From contig CALDLA010000028.1 of the NCBI GenBank assembly GCA_937898415.1, positions 1-41,628 on the forward strand: a DNA stretch of 41,628 nucleotides, read 5' to 3'. A model generated the notes under the pieces. That model was not told the DNA's origin. It worked only from the letters and a program-made list of their open reading frames with translations, and ran no database searches. Below, one piece after another: positions 22,735 to 32,967 of the stretch. The position numbers were made by a program, and so were the translations under genes. The stretch comes from an uncultured Prevotellaceae bacterium. GTDB taxonomy: Bacteria; Bacteroidota; Bacteroidia; Bacteroidales; Bacteroidaceae. How positions within the stretch are numbered: position 1 is the first letter of the stretch; every line of letters begins with the position of its first letter.

Positions 22735-24180
22735 TTATTCCCAACACTCCAGACTGTCGGCTATTTCGGGCAGCTGACAGCGATGGAACTGGGGGTCGCG
22801 GATACCCTTTCGTCGCTGCTGGCGATAATCGTCGAGCAGGCGGAAGGCGTACTTGCCCAAGGCGGTGATGGCTACGAGGTTGCAGGCAGTGAGCAGGGCC
22901 ATGCAGAGGTCGACCATGTTCCAGGCCATCTCGAGGGTGACGAGGGCACCAAGCATCACCATGAAGCCGCCTGAGAGGAGGCGGTAGGTGGTCAGGACGG
23001 AACGGCTATTGGTCATGAAGCGGATGTTGGCCTCGCCATAATAATAGTTGGCAATGATGCTGGAGAAGGCGAAGAGGAAAATGGCGATGGCCACGAAGAC
23101 GGGCCCCAAATGGCCGATCTCGGACTGCAGGGCCGACTGCGTCAGGTTGATGCCGTTAAGCTCGGGCGACTGGTAGAGACCGCTGATGAGGATGATAAAG
23201 GCGGTACAGGAGCAGACGAGCAGCGTGTCTGTGAAGACGCCAAGGGCCTGGATGAGTCCTTGCTTCACTGGATGGGTGACATCGGCTGTCGAGGCGGCAT
23301 TGGGGGCACTACCCTCGCCTGCCTCGTTCGAGAAAAGTCCGCGCTTGATGCCGTTCATCATGGCTGCTCCGATGCCGCCACCCACCACTTGTGAAAAGCC
23401 GAAGGCGTCCTCGACAATGACCTTCACAACATGAGGGATGACAGTGATATTGGCGATGACGATATAGACGGCCAGAAGGAAGTAGCCGATAGCCATCAGC
23501 GGAACGAGGATGGCACTGACGCGGGCTACCCGACGTATGCCTCCGAAGACAATGAACAGGGCAACGACGGTGAGCACACTGCCGATCACGACGGGCGAGA
23601 GGCCAAAGGCCTGATTCATGGCGCCGCAGATGGTGTTAGCCTGCATGGTGTTGTTGGCCAGTCCGAAAGTGACGGTAATGAGAATGGCAAAGAGCACAGA
23701 CATCCAGCGTCCACTCCGCTGCAGGGGTTTCCAGGAACTGTAGCGCATACCTTTACTGATGTAATAGGCCGGACCGCCGATATAGTAGAACCCTGCGCGC
23801 TGTTTGAAGAGCTGACCCAGGGTTGACTCCACAAAGGCCGTAGCTCCGCCAAGGAGGGCCGTCACCCACATCCAGAAGACAGCACCTGGGCCACCGACAG
23901 CAATGGCTGTGGCCACGCCTGCCAGATTGCCGGTACCCACTCGCGAGGCAACGGAGACGGCAAAGGCCTGAAACGAAGAGATATGATTCTTGAGCGACTG
24001 CTGGTGGTCGCCAGGTATGGACGACACGGAGGCATCAGTCAGCAGGCGAACCATCTCGCCAAGCATACGGAACTGGACAAAGCGCATGCGCCAAGTGAAC
24101 CAAAGGCCGCAACAGACGAGGACCACCATGATGACATAGGTCCACAGAACGTCGTTAATTTGGGTCAGTAAGTCGTTCAT
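22735..24180 (-). CDS. Sodium:alanine symporter family (AGCS) transporter
   Basis: 481 residues with about ten hydrophobic helices. Family signatures: 'SSFQAFAVSVASRVGTGNLAGVATAIAVGGPGAVFWMW' region (shown in part), 'YIGGPAYYISKG' and 'GLFSNEAGEGSAPNAASTADVTHPVKQGLIQ' region. It imports alanine or glycine with sodium across the inner membrane. The N-terminus 'MNDLLTQINDVLWTYVIMV' is standard, so the start is secure. Its start overlaps the stop of the AlkD-like gene by four bases. Confidence 0.94.
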   Translation of the reverse strand: MNDLLTQINDVLWTYVIMVVLVCCGLWFTWRMRFVQFRMLGEMVRLLTDASVSSIPGDHQQSLKNHISSFQAFAVSVASRVGTGNLAGVATAIAVGGPGAVFWMWVTALLGGATAFVESTLGQLFKQRAGFYYIGGPAYYISKGMRYSSWKPLQRSGRWMSVLFAILITVTFGLANNTMQANTICGAMNQAFGLSPVVIGSVLTVVALFIVFGGIRRVARVSAILVPLMAIGYFLLAVYIVIANITVIPHVVKVIVEDAFGFSQVVGGGIGAAMMNGIKRGLFSNEAGEGSAPNAASTADVTHPVKQGLIQALGVFTDTLLVCSCTAFIILISGLYQSPELNGINLTQSALQSEIGHLGPVFVAIAIFLFAFSSIIANYYYGEANIRFMTNSRSVLTTYRLLSGGFMVMLGALVTLEMAWNMVDLCMALLTACNLVAITALGKYAFRLLDDYRQQRRKGIRDPQFHRCQLPEIADSLECWE

Positions 24181-24770
24181 AGGCGACGGAGGATGTTGTC
24201 AGCCAAGCGTTCGTAAACCAGTCCGAGGCCGGCAAAGCGGTTAAGACTGTTGAGGGCTGCCTTGCGAACAGTGACGTTGGGCGATTGAAGTGCTACGTGA
24301 ACCTGATCAAGAAACTCGTTGATGCCTCGTTCGTTAGGCTCCTGTCCATTCATGAATAAACGGCTCAATACGTGGAAACCGCAGAGCTGGTAGAGTTCCT
24401 TGTCGGAGGCTATCCACTCGAAGGCCTTCATGGGGGCATAGGGCAGGTATTGATAGAGGTTCATCGAGGCCTGCTCGGCTATCTCGACCGTCTCTGTCTG
24501 CTCCATCCAGATGTCGACCACCTCAGGCAGTATGACGTCAGCTGGCATCACCATCGTAGCCAGAATCTTGCACTCACGCACGTTCTCTTTCCAAAGGGCA
24601 ATGGCGAGCTCGTAGTTTTTGCCGATTTCATTGGCCTTCTCACGCAGTCGAGGGAGCGTGACACCCCAGTTAAGATGATAGTCAACACCCTTGTCGCGCA
24701 TGGACTGGGCGACGGCACCGTCCATCATCTGATGGAACGACTGCTTGATTTCCTTGATTCTATCGTTCAT
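24177..24770 (-). CDS. DNA alkylation repair (AlkD-like) HEAT-repeat protein
   Basis: 197 residues, all helical. 'NWGVTLPRLREKANEIGKNYELAIALWKENVRECKILATM' region matches the AlkC/AlkD superfamily core, including the Trp and Arg of the DNA-facing groove. It is shorter than Bacillus AlkD (about 237), as are most Bacteroidales members. It may excise positively charged alkylpurines or only be structurally related. Overlaps the DPP III stop by four bases, so DPP III - AlkD-like - AGCS form one operon. Confidence 0.8.
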   Translation of the reverse strand: MNDRIKEIKQSFHQMMDGAVAQSMRDKGVDYHLNWGVTLPRLREKANEIGKNYELAIALWKENVRECKILATMVMPADVILPEVVDIWMEQTETVEIAEQASMNLYQYLPYAPMKAFEWIASDKELYQLCGFHVLSRLFMNGQEPNERGINEFLDQVHVALQSPNVTVRKAALNSLNRFAGLGLVYERLADNILRRL

Positions 24771-26713
24771 ATCAGTGTGGCGTACTCAGAGCTGTAGCGC
24801 AACATCTGGTGGGCATAGCTCTCAGCATAGTTTAGTTGGATGTCGATGATGTCGCCACGAGCATCCTTCACAGGTAGCATCTGCGGATTAATAAAACCCT
24901 TGTAAGGTGCTAAGTTCAGGTGTTTGTAGCGCGCTAAGACCTCAGCGTGAAGATCAGCATCTACCTTCACGGCATAGCGCTCTACCAAGTCGCGGGCAGC
25001 CTCGTAATCACCTTCACTCTTGATGCGCTGCACCTCAGCCAGCAGCTTCGCGAACAGCTTTCGCAATTCCTTGTAATCGCTTATTTGTAAGTAGGTTTTG
25101 TCGTCTCGTTTAACAAACTTTACAACGTTACTATTGGCGGCGCACCAATGGGCGATGAGGGCACGATTGCGCATGTGGGCCTCCTCAATCTGGTTGCCTG
25201 GCGTGATGCGGATGAGCTGCGTCATCAGGCCGTTCATCATATAGGTATAATACTGAGACTTGTAGGCTTCGCCATCAGGTACCAAGCCCAGTTCCACCAG
25301 CTTAGGGTCGGCAATGTAATAAAGGCCAAAGAGGTCGGCGCGGGCTTCCTCGATGGTGTTGCCATAGGCCTTCAGCGCATCTGGATCGATGCCTGGCAGC
25401 AGTTGTCCGCTGCCGTGTCCCAAGCACTCGTGCAGGTCGGTATGGAGGTCGTCGCAGACGTCTCCATACTTCTCAATCAGCGCCAGCGTATCAGCATCGA
25501 TGACGAACTCCTCCTTGAAGCCGCTGCCGTGGGCCGCCTTGTTGTAGGCATCTGTGATATTCGATATAGTGATGCTCTTCGAGCCATACTGGGCACGTAT
25601 CCAGTCGGCATTGGGCAGGTTGATGCCAATGGCCGTCGAGGGATACTCCTCGCCACCAAGCATGGCCGCACAGATGACGTTGGCTGAGACACCCTTGACA
25701 ACGGGTTTGCGGAAGAGTGGATTGACAGGCGAGTGGTCCTCAAACCACTGAGCATTCTGGGCAATGGTACGGGTGCGATGGGTAGCCTCCTCGTCAATGT
25801 ATTCAACAAGCGACTCCCATGAGCCTTTCAGTCCTAAGGGGTCACCATAAACCTCGATGAAACCGTTGATAAAGTCAACTCTGCCCTCTAGGCATTGCAG
25901 CCACAGGATGCTGTATTCGTCAAACAGGCGCAGGTCGCCGCTTTCGTAATAGGCTATCAGCGCAGCCATCACCTGACGCTGACGGTCGTTCTCAGCCACT
26001 TCAGCCGCCTTGCGGAGCCAATAGACGATATGGCGTATGGCGTTTCCATAGCGCCCGTTGCTGCACCAGACCTCCTCCGTCAGCTGTCCGTCGCGCTTCA
26101 CCAACGTCGTATTCAGGCCGTAGGAGGGCGGCTGCTGGTCGTCGGCAGCCTTCTTACGATTATAATAGTCCTCAGCCTCAGCCTGCGTCACACCTTCGTA
26201 GAAATTGCAGGCAGAGGTCAGCAGCAGGTCTTCGCCGTCGGCCTTGTTCACCCGCTTAGGCAGCACCGTGGGGTCGAAGATGACGGGAAACAGCTCGTCA
26301 CAGAGTCCGTCAACGGTCTGTCCACTGCCCAACGGCAACCGTCGGGCATCCACCTGATGCAGTACACATCGCAGGTAATCCTCGCTGAAATCAGGTATAA
26401 ACTTCTCTGTGCCGTAGTGGTGATAGATGCCGTTTGAGAACCAAAGGCGCTTCAGGTAAAGCTCCAAAGCGCGGAATTCGTCAGTCTCGTGGTCGATGCG
26501 CAGGTCAGTATAGACTGTCTCCAGCGTCTTGCGGATACGGAGGTTATAACGCCCATACTGATCGAACGTGATGTCACGTCCGAACAGTGCTGCTTTCGAC
26601 AAATAGTAAATGAGACGCTTCTGCTGTATTGATAGTTGTTCGAATCCCGTCAATTGATAACGAAGCATTTGCAAATCCGCAAAACGTTCGTCTGTATAAC
26701 AAAAAACTCTCAT
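24767..26713 (-). CDS. Dipeptidyl peptidase III (M49 metallopeptidase)
   Basis: 648 residues from ATG 26713; a TTG three codons earlier is less likely. Zinc motif HECLGH at H428-E429-x-x-x-H433 (the family form HEXXGH) and the third ligand in 'EEARADLFGLYY' near E454. Removes dipeptides from the N-terminus of short peptides. Many Bacteroidales homologues carry a signal peptide; this one starts directly with 'MRVFCYTDERFADLQMLRY' and so looks cytoplasmic. The gene begins 12 bases after the stop of a small AraC protein. Confidence 0.92.
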   Translation of the reverse strand: MRVFCYTDERFADLQMLRYQLTGFEQLSIQQKRLIYYLSKAALFGRDITFDQYGRYNLRIRKTLETVYTDLRIDHETDEFRALELYLKRLWFSNGIYHHYGTEKFIPDFSEDYLRCVLHQVDARRLPLGSGQTVDGLCDELFPVIFDPTVLPKRVNKADGEDLLLTSACNFYEGVTQAEAEDYYNRKKAADDQQPPSYGLNTTLVKRDGQLTEEVWCSNGRYGNAIRHIVYWLRKAAEVAENDRQRQVMAALIAYYESGDLRLFDEYSILWLQCLEGRVDFINGFIEVYGDPLGLKGSWESLVEYIDEEATHRTRTIAQNAQWFEDHSPVNPLFRKPVVKGVSANVICAAMLGGEEYPSTAIGINLPNADWIRAQYGSKSITISNITDAYNKAAHGSGFKEEFVIDADTLALIEKYGDVCDDLHTDLHECLGHGSGQLLPGIDPDALKAYGNTIEEARADLFGLYYIADPKLVELGLVPDGEAYKSQYYTYMMNGLMTQLIRITPGNQIEEAHMRNRALIAHWCAANSNVVKFVKRDDKTYLQISDYKELRKLFAKLLAEVQRIKSEGDYEAARDLVERYAVKVDADLHAEVLARYKHLNLAPYKGFINPQMLPVKDARGDIIDIQLNYAESYAHQMLRYSSEYATLI

Positions 26714-26724
26714 TAAGAACAAGC

Positions 26725-27183
26725 TTATTGCTTCTTTGTTTTCCTACTCTTAGCTACTTTCAGCGGATGCTGCTGCAGATGGTGCAGACGGTAGTCGCGT
26801 GGCGTCATGTTCATGATTTTGTAGAACGAGGCGTAAAACGACTGTCTGTTGGCAAAGCCCACCATATCGCTCACCTCCTCCATCCGCAATTTCTGATACC
26901 GCTTGTCGACCAGAATGGACATAGCCTCCTCTATCCGGTATTTATTAATGAACGAGGCATAGTTCATGTGGAAGCGTACGTTAACAACGGCGGACACGTA
27001 GCGGGTGTTCGTCCCAAGGTCTTCTGCCAGCTTCTTGGCAGAATAATCCTTGTCCTTGTACTTCTTCTGAAGGACAATAATGTTAAGGATTTTATCCTTC
27101 ATCTCATCCATCAGTCTGGGGCTCACCAAACTCCTGTAGGCAGCCTCTTTTTCCTTTTTTTCAGTAATGTTATACTTTGCCAT
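26725..27183 (-). CDS. Stand-alone AraC-type DNA-binding protein
   Basis: 152 residues: a short basic N-terminus, a helical piece ('LMDEMKDKILNIIVLQKKYKD') and an AraC double helix-turn-helix ('SAKKLAEDLGTNTRYVSAVVN' and 'EEVSDMVGFANRQSFYASFYKI..MTPRDYR'). There is no sensor domain; this shape fits the output end of Bacteroidales phosphorelay regulators or an autonomous regulator. It is divergent from recQ and upstream of DPP III (12 bases). A direct repeat with 22-bp spacing lies in the divergent gap. Target genes are unknown. Confidence 0.88.
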   Translation of the reverse strand: MAKYNITEKKEKEAAYRSLVSPRLMDEMKDKILNIIVLQKKYKDKDYSAKKLAEDLGTNTRYVSAVVNVRFHMNYASFINKYRIEEAMSILVDKRYQKLRMEEVSDMVGFANRQSFYASFYKIMNMTPRDYRLHHLQQHPLKVAKSRKTKKQ

Positions 27184-27220
27184 ACAATAGAGAGATTATT
27201 AATGGTGCTAGTTTTCTGTG

Positions 27221-27228
27221 CAAATATA
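27221..27228 (-). promoter_or_regulatory. Promoter -7 element for the AraC/DPP III operon
   Basis: Minus strand TATATTTG followed by CACA, 37 bases before the ATG at 27183. Confidence 0.6.
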
Positions 27229-27244
27229 AGAAAAAAGCACAATA

Positions 27245-27277
27245 TTTCCAAATAAATTCGTGATTTTTTCCAAATAA
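27245..27277. promoter_or_regulatory. Direct repeat TTTCCAAATAA in the divergent AraC/recQ gap
   Basis: TTTCCAAATAA occurs at 27245-27255 and 27267-27277, 22 bases apart. Two half-sites two helical turns apart are what AraC-type proteins commonly bind. The second copy lies just before the recQ -7 element; the first lies in the -33 area of the opposite promoter. Candidate operator for the adjacent AraC-type protein. Confidence 0.5.
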
Positions 27278-27281
27278 TTTG

Positions 27282-27289
27282 TATTTTTG
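27282..27289 (+). promoter_or_regulatory. Promoter -7 element for recQ
   Basis: TATTTTTG followed by TCG, 17 bases before ATG 27307, a short leader. Confidence 0.6.
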
Positions 27290-27306
27290 TCGAAAAATTA
27301 GGCTAA

Positions 27307-29136
<1,830 letters not shown>

Positions 29137-29204
29137 CCATGTCAAAAATACACCTATTTAATAATAAAAACCTTCGAAAATGCCGTGAGTTCATATTTTT
29201 TTAG

Positions 29205-29212
29205 TACCTTTG
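29205..29212 (+). promoter_or_regulatory. Promoter -7 element for purU and possibly the his run
   Basis: TACCTTTG followed by CACGATAAAAATCG, 33 bases before ATG 29246. No other promoter is seen up to hisH, so the histidine genes may depend on it. Confidence 0.6.
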
Positions 29213-29245
29213 CACGATAAAAATCGTAAATAAGGAAAAAGCTAA

Positions 29246-30109
29246 ATGAAACAAACAGCAATTTTGCTTCTGCATTGCCCTGACCAACAGGGTATTATCA
29301 CAGAAGTGACGAAGTTTATTACTGACAACAAGGGTAACATCGTCTACCTTGACCAATACGTAGATAAGCTCGACGGCATGTTCTTCATGCGCATTGAGTG
29401 GGAGTTGGAGGGTTTCCTGATTCCCCGCGACAAGATCTACGAATACATCACGACGCTCTACGCCCAGCGCTATAAGATGAAGTTCAGCCTGTACTACAGC
29501 GACAAGAAGCCACGCATGGCTATCTTCGTCTCGAAGATGAGCCACTGTCTGTACGACCTGCTGGCCCGCTGGAAGGCGGGTGAGTTTGCCTGCGAGATTC
29601 CGTGTATCGTCTCCAACCATGAAGATTTGCGCTATGTAGCTGAACAATTTGGTATCCCCTACTATGTATGGAGCATCAAGAAGGACCACTCGAACAAAGC
29701 CGAGGTGGAGAAGGCCGAGATGGAACTGCTGAAGAAGGAGGACATCTCATTCATCGTCCTGGCCCGCTACATGCAGATTATCTCTGACGACATGATAGCC
29801 GCCTATCCGCACCATATCATCAACATCCACCACTCGTTCCTGCCCGCCTTCGTGGGAGCCAAGCCCTATCATCAGGCTTGGGAGCGCGGCGTGAAAATTA
29901 TCGGAGCGACGAGCCACTACGTGACGGCTGAGCTGGATGCCGGTCCTATTATTGAGCAGGATGTGACACGTATCACCCATAAGGACACACCTGAGAGTTT
30001 GGTGCTGAAGGGCAAGGATCTGGAGAAGATTGTGCTGAGCCACGCCGTGCAGAAGCATATTGAGCGCAAGATACTGACATATAAGAACAAGACGATTATC
30101 TTTAGTTAA
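29246..30109 (+). CDS. purU: Formyltetrahydrofolate deformylase
   Basis: 287 residues. An N-terminal ACT domain (1-80, 'LLHCPDQQGIITEVTKFI') and a formyltransferase-like domain with 'VSNHEDLRYVAEQFGIPY', 'LARYMQIIS' and the active-site block 'IINIHHSFLPAFVGAKPY' and 'HYVTAELDAGPIIEQD' (Asn, His, Asp). Reaction: 10-formyl-THF + water to formate + THF, balancing one-carbon pools for purine synthesis. Its stop codon lies inside the first unit of a heptamer tract that runs to the hisH start. Confidence 0.94.
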   Translation: MKQTAILLLHCPDQQGIITEVTKFITDNKGNIVYLDQYVDKLDGMFFMRIEWELEGFLIPRDKIYEYITTLYAQRYKMKFSLYYSDKKPRMAIFVSKMSHCLYDLLARWKAGEFACEIPCIVSNHEDLRYVAEQFGIPYYVWSIKKDHSNKAEVEKAEMELLKKEDISFIVLARYMQIISDDMIAAYPHHIINIHHSFLPAFVGAKPYHQAWERGVKIIGATSHYVTAELDAGPIIEQDVTRITHKDTPESLVLKGKDLEKIVLSHAVQKHIERKILTYKNKTIIFS

Positions 30110-30166
30110 GAGTTAAGAATTAAGAGTTAAGAATTAAGAGTTAAGAATTAAGAGTTAAGAGTTATG
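30104..30166 (+). repeat. Heptamer tract joining purU stop to hisH start
   Basis: Nine perfect-phase heptamers alternating AGTTAAG and AATTAAG, the last being AGTTATG. The first unit contains the purU stop (TAA) and the last contains the hisH ATG, so the whole intergenic gap is repeat. Confidence 0.95.
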
Positions 30167-30751
30167 GAAGTTGCCATTGTAAAATACAACGCAGGAAACA
30201 TCTACTCGGTGGTCAATGCCCTGAAGCGACTGGGCATAGAACCGTTGTTGACGGACGATGCCGAGCAACTGCAGCAGGCCGACCGTGTCCTGTTTCCTGG
30301 ACAGGGCGAGGCCCGTGGGGCAATGGAGTACCTGAAGGCACGCCGGCTGGACGAGGTCATCCGCTCACTGCGGCAGCCTGTCTTAGGCATCTGCGTGGGC
30401 CAGCAACTGCTGTGCCGCCATTCTGAGGAGGGCGATGTTGACTGCATCGGTGTGTTCGATGCCGAGGTCAAGCGCTTCCAGCCGCAGCACCATGAGGACA
30501 AGGTACCGTGCATGGGGTGGAACCAGCTGTACGATACCAAGTCGCCGCTGATGGAGGGCATTGAAGGCGGTTACGTGTACTTCGTCCATTCCTATTATGT
30601 TCCCCTGTGCCAGGAGACCATCGCAACAACGGACTACATACTACCCTATTCTGCCGCCATGCACAAGGACAACTTCTACGCCTGCCAGTTCCATCCCGAG
30701 AAGAGCGGTAAGGTGGGCGAACAAATCATTAAAAACTTCCTTGCAATATGA
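30164..30751 (+). CDS. hisH: Imidazole glycerol phosphate synthase, glutaminase subunit
   Basis: 195 residues. Class I glutamine amidotransferase: nucleophile C77 in 'GICVGQQLLC', and His/Glu in 'CQFHPEKSGK'. It supplies ammonia to HisF for formation of IGP and AICAR. 'VAIVKYNAGNIYSVVNALKRLG' is the normal start. It is coupled to hisA by an ATGA overlap. The gene order hisH-hisA-hisF-hisIE is the late part of the histidine operon; hisG, D, C and B are not in the window. Confidence 0.97.
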   Translation: MEVAIVKYNAGNIYSVVNALKRLGIEPLLTDDAEQLQQADRVLFPGQGEARGAMEYLKARRLDEVIRSLRQPVLGICVGQQLLCRHSEEGDVDCIGVFDAEVKRFQPQHHEDKVPCMGWNQLYDTKSPLMEGIEGGYVYFVHSYYVPLCQETIATTDYILPYSAAMHKDNFYACQFHPEKSGKVGEQIIKNFLAI

Positions 30752-31473
30752 TAGAACTGATACCCGCCATTGACATCATCGACGGTCAGTGTGTACGCCT
30801 GACCAAGGGTGACTACGACCAGAAGACGGTCTACCGCGACTCACCGGCCGAGGTTGCCAAGGAGTTCGAGCAGTTGGGCTTTAAGCGGCTACATGTGGTT
30901 GACCTGGACGGTGCCAAGTCTAAACACATCGTCAACAGTCCGGTACTAAGTCGCATCACGACAGAAACCCAGCTGACGGTGGACTTCGGCGGCGGCATCA
31001 AGACGGACGAGGATATCGAAAAGGCCTTTGCGGCAGGAGCCTCGATGGTAACCGTCGGCTCGATAGCCGTCACACAGCCTGAGCTTTTCATGGGCTGGCT
31101 CGCGAAGTACGGTGCCGACCGCATGATATTAGGAGCCGACGTCCGCAACGGAAAAATCAGCATCAACGGCTGGAAGGAGGATTCAACAGAAGACTTGTTG
31201 CCCTTCCTGAAGAAATTCATTGAGGCCGGCGTCAAGACCGTTCTCTGTACGGAGATATCGAAAGACGGCACCCTGCAAGGGCCGGCCATTGAACTCTACA
31301 AGGAAGTGATGGCGGCCTATCCGCAACTCCACCTTATTGCCAGCGGCGGTGTGTCAAGCATCGATGACATACGGGCACTTGATGCGGCTGGCATCCCTGC
31401 CGTCGTCTTCGGAAAAGCCATCTACGAAGGGCGAATTGATTTGAAGAAGTTAGGAGAATTCAGGAGAAATTAG
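30748..31473 (+). CDS. hisA: ProFAR isomerase HisA
   Basis: 241 residues, a (beta/alpha)8 barrel. 'ELIPAIDIIDGQCVRLTKGDY' carries the first catalytic Asp; phosphate-binding loops are 'VDFGGGIKTDEDI' and 'IASGGVSS'; the second catalytic Asp is in 'EISKDGTLQGPA'. Isomerises ProFAR to PRFAR, the substrate of HisF/HisH. The stop TAG is directly followed by the hisF ATG. Confidence 0.97.
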   Translation: MIELIPAIDIIDGQCVRLTKGDYDQKTVYRDSPAEVAKEFEQLGFKRLHVVDLDGAKSKHIVNSPVLSRITTETQLTVDFGGGIKTDEDIEKAFAAGASMVTVGSIAVTQPELFMGWLAKYGADRMILGADVRNGKISINGWKEDSTEDLLPFLKKFIEAGVKTVLCTEISKDGTLQGPAIELYKEVMAAYPQLHLIASGGVSSIDDIRALDAAGIPAVVFGKAIYEGRIDLKKLGEFRRN

Positions 31474-32238
31474 ATGAATATGGGATTAGCTAAACGAATC
31501 ATACCCTGCTTAGACGTGAAGGACGGTGAGACCGTCAAGGGCACGAACTTTGTCAACCTGCGCTCGGCAGGCGACCCGGTAGAACTGGGCAAGGCCTACT
31601 CGGAACAAGGTGCCGACGAGTTGTGCTTCCTGGATATCACGGCAAGTTTTGAGGGTCGCAAGACTTTTACGGATATGGTGACACGCGTGGCCAAAGAGAT
31701 TAACATCCCCTTCACCGTCGGCGGCGGCATCAACGAACTCTGTGATGTGGAGCGGCTGCTCTATGCCGGAGCCGACAAGGTGAGTGTTAATAGTGCTGCC
31801 ATCCGCCATCCGGAACTCATCAATGAGATTGCCAACCGTTTCGGCTCTCAGGTCTGTGTCTGTGCCATTGATGCCCGACTCGACGAGGACGGCTGGCATT
31901 GCTACTTGAAAGGAGGTCGCGAACGAACGGAACGCGGACTCTTTGAATGGGCCAAGGAAGCCCAGGAGCGTGGCGCCGGCGAGATACTGTTTACGTCGAT
32001 GAACCACGACGGCGTGAAGGAAGGCTATGCCAACGAAGCCCTGCGCGAACTGGCCGACAACCTGTCGATACCCATCATCGCCAGCGGCGGTGCCGGCAAG
32101 CGTGAGCACTTCCTCGACGTCTTTACGAAAGGACATGCCGACGCAGCATTAGCAGCCTCTGTCTTCCACTTCGGCGAGATTCCCGTACCCGAACTGAAAC
32201 AGTACCTCCACAACGAGGGCATCAATGTCAGAATGTAA
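31474..32238 (+). CDS. hisF: Imidazole glycerol phosphate synthase, cyclase subunit
   Basis: 254 residues from ATG 31474 (a second ATG at 31480 gives the more usual 'MGLAKRIIPCLDVKDG' start). Catalytic D near residue 13 in 'PCLDVKDG' and the second Asp in 'SMNHDGVKEGY'; phosphate loops 'FTVGGGINE' and 'IASGGAGK'. Combines PRFAR with ammonia from HisH to give IGP and AICAR. No base separates it from hisA. Confidence 0.97.
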   Translation: MNMGLAKRIIPCLDVKDGETVKGTNFVNLRSAGDPVELGKAYSEQGADELCFLDITASFEGRKTFTDMVTRVAKEINIPFTVGGGINELCDVERLLYAGADKVSVNSAAIRHPELINEIANRFGSQVCVCAIDARLDEDGWHCYLKGGRERTERGLFEWAKEAQERGAGEILFTSMNHDGVKEGYANEALRELADNLSIPIIASGGAGKREHFLDVFTKGHADAALAASVFHFGEIPVPELKQYLHNEGINVRM

Positions 32239-32263
32239 TAAATCGAAAATAAGTAAATTGAAA

Positions 32264-32911
32264 ATGAAAATAGATTTCGAGAAGTGCGGGGGACTGGTTC
32301 CCGCCATCATCCAAGATGCCCAGACACGTATGGTACTCATGCTGGGCTATATGAACGAAGAGGCCTATCAGAAAACCATTGAGACGAAGAAGGTGACCTT
32401 CTGGAGTCGCTCGCGCAACTGTCTGTGGACAAAGGGCGAGACCAGTGGTAACTTCCTGAACCTCGTCGACATCAAGGTGGACTGCGACAACGACACCCTA
32501 CTGGTACGCGCCATTCCTGACGGCCCTACCTGTCACAAGGGTACCGACACCTGCTGGGGCGAAGACAACGAGCAGAACCCGCTTCAGTTCCTTACTGAGT
32601 TGCAGGACTTCATCGACAAGCGCTACAAGGAGATGCCTGAAGGCTCGTATACCACCAGTCTGTTTAAGAAAGGCATCAACAAAATAGCCCAGAAGGTAGG
32701 TGAAGAGGCGTTGGAGACCGTCATCGAGGCCACCAACGGCACTTCAGAGAACCTGGTGTATGAGGCCAGCGACATGCTCTATCACCTTGTCGTGCTGCTC
32801 ACCAGCAAGGGCCTTCGCATCGAACAAATTGCCGACGAGCTGCACAAGCGCCACGACCCGAACTGGGACAAGCAGCGCCGCGCCGCTAAGGCTGCAGGCA
32901 CAATGGAATGA
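32264..32911 (+). CDS. hisI: Bifunctional HisIE (phosphoribosyl-AMP cyclohydrolase / -ATP pyrophosphohydrolase)
   Basis: 215 residues from ATG 32264. An in-frame ATG at 32225 overlaps hisF and would add a lysine-rich 'MSECNKSKISKLK', which I judge to be leader. The cyclohydrolase half has 'VTFWSRSRNCLWTKGETSGN' and the metal Cys/His in 'DGPTCHKGTDTCW'; the pyrophosphohydrolase half starts about residue 125 with 'KKGINKIAQKVGEEALETVIE' and 'EASDMLYHLVVLL'. It catalyses steps 2 and 3 of histidine synthesis. It is the last his gene; a heptamer tract joins it to ftsE. Confidence 0.95.
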   Translation: MKIDFEKCGGLVPAIIQDAQTRMVLMLGYMNEEAYQKTIETKKVTFWSRSRNCLWTKGETSGNFLNLVDIKVDCDNDTLLVRAIPDGPTCHKGTDTCWGEDNEQNPLQFLTELQDFIDKRYKEMPEGSYTTSLFKKGINKIAQKVGEEALETVIEATNGTSENLVYEASDMLYHLVVLLTSKGLRIEQIADELHKRHDPNWDKQRRAAKAAGTME

Positions 32912-32966
32912 GAAGTGGAGAAGTGAGAAGTGAAGAGTGAGAAGTGAAGAGTGAGAAGTGAAGAGT
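32910..32966 (+). repeat. Heptamer tract joining hisIE stop to ftsE start
   Basis: Eight units, GAGAAGT and GAAGAGT in alternation, with one extra G at 32917. It begins in the hisIE stop codon (TGA 32909-32911) and ends one base before the ftsE ATG at 32968. Confidence 0.95.
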
Positions 32967-32967
32967 T

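Noticed and set aside
32225..32263. Earlier start for hisIE at 32225
   Set aside because: It overlaps hisF and adds a lysine-rich stretch not expected in the family; ATG 32264 gives the normal N-terminus.
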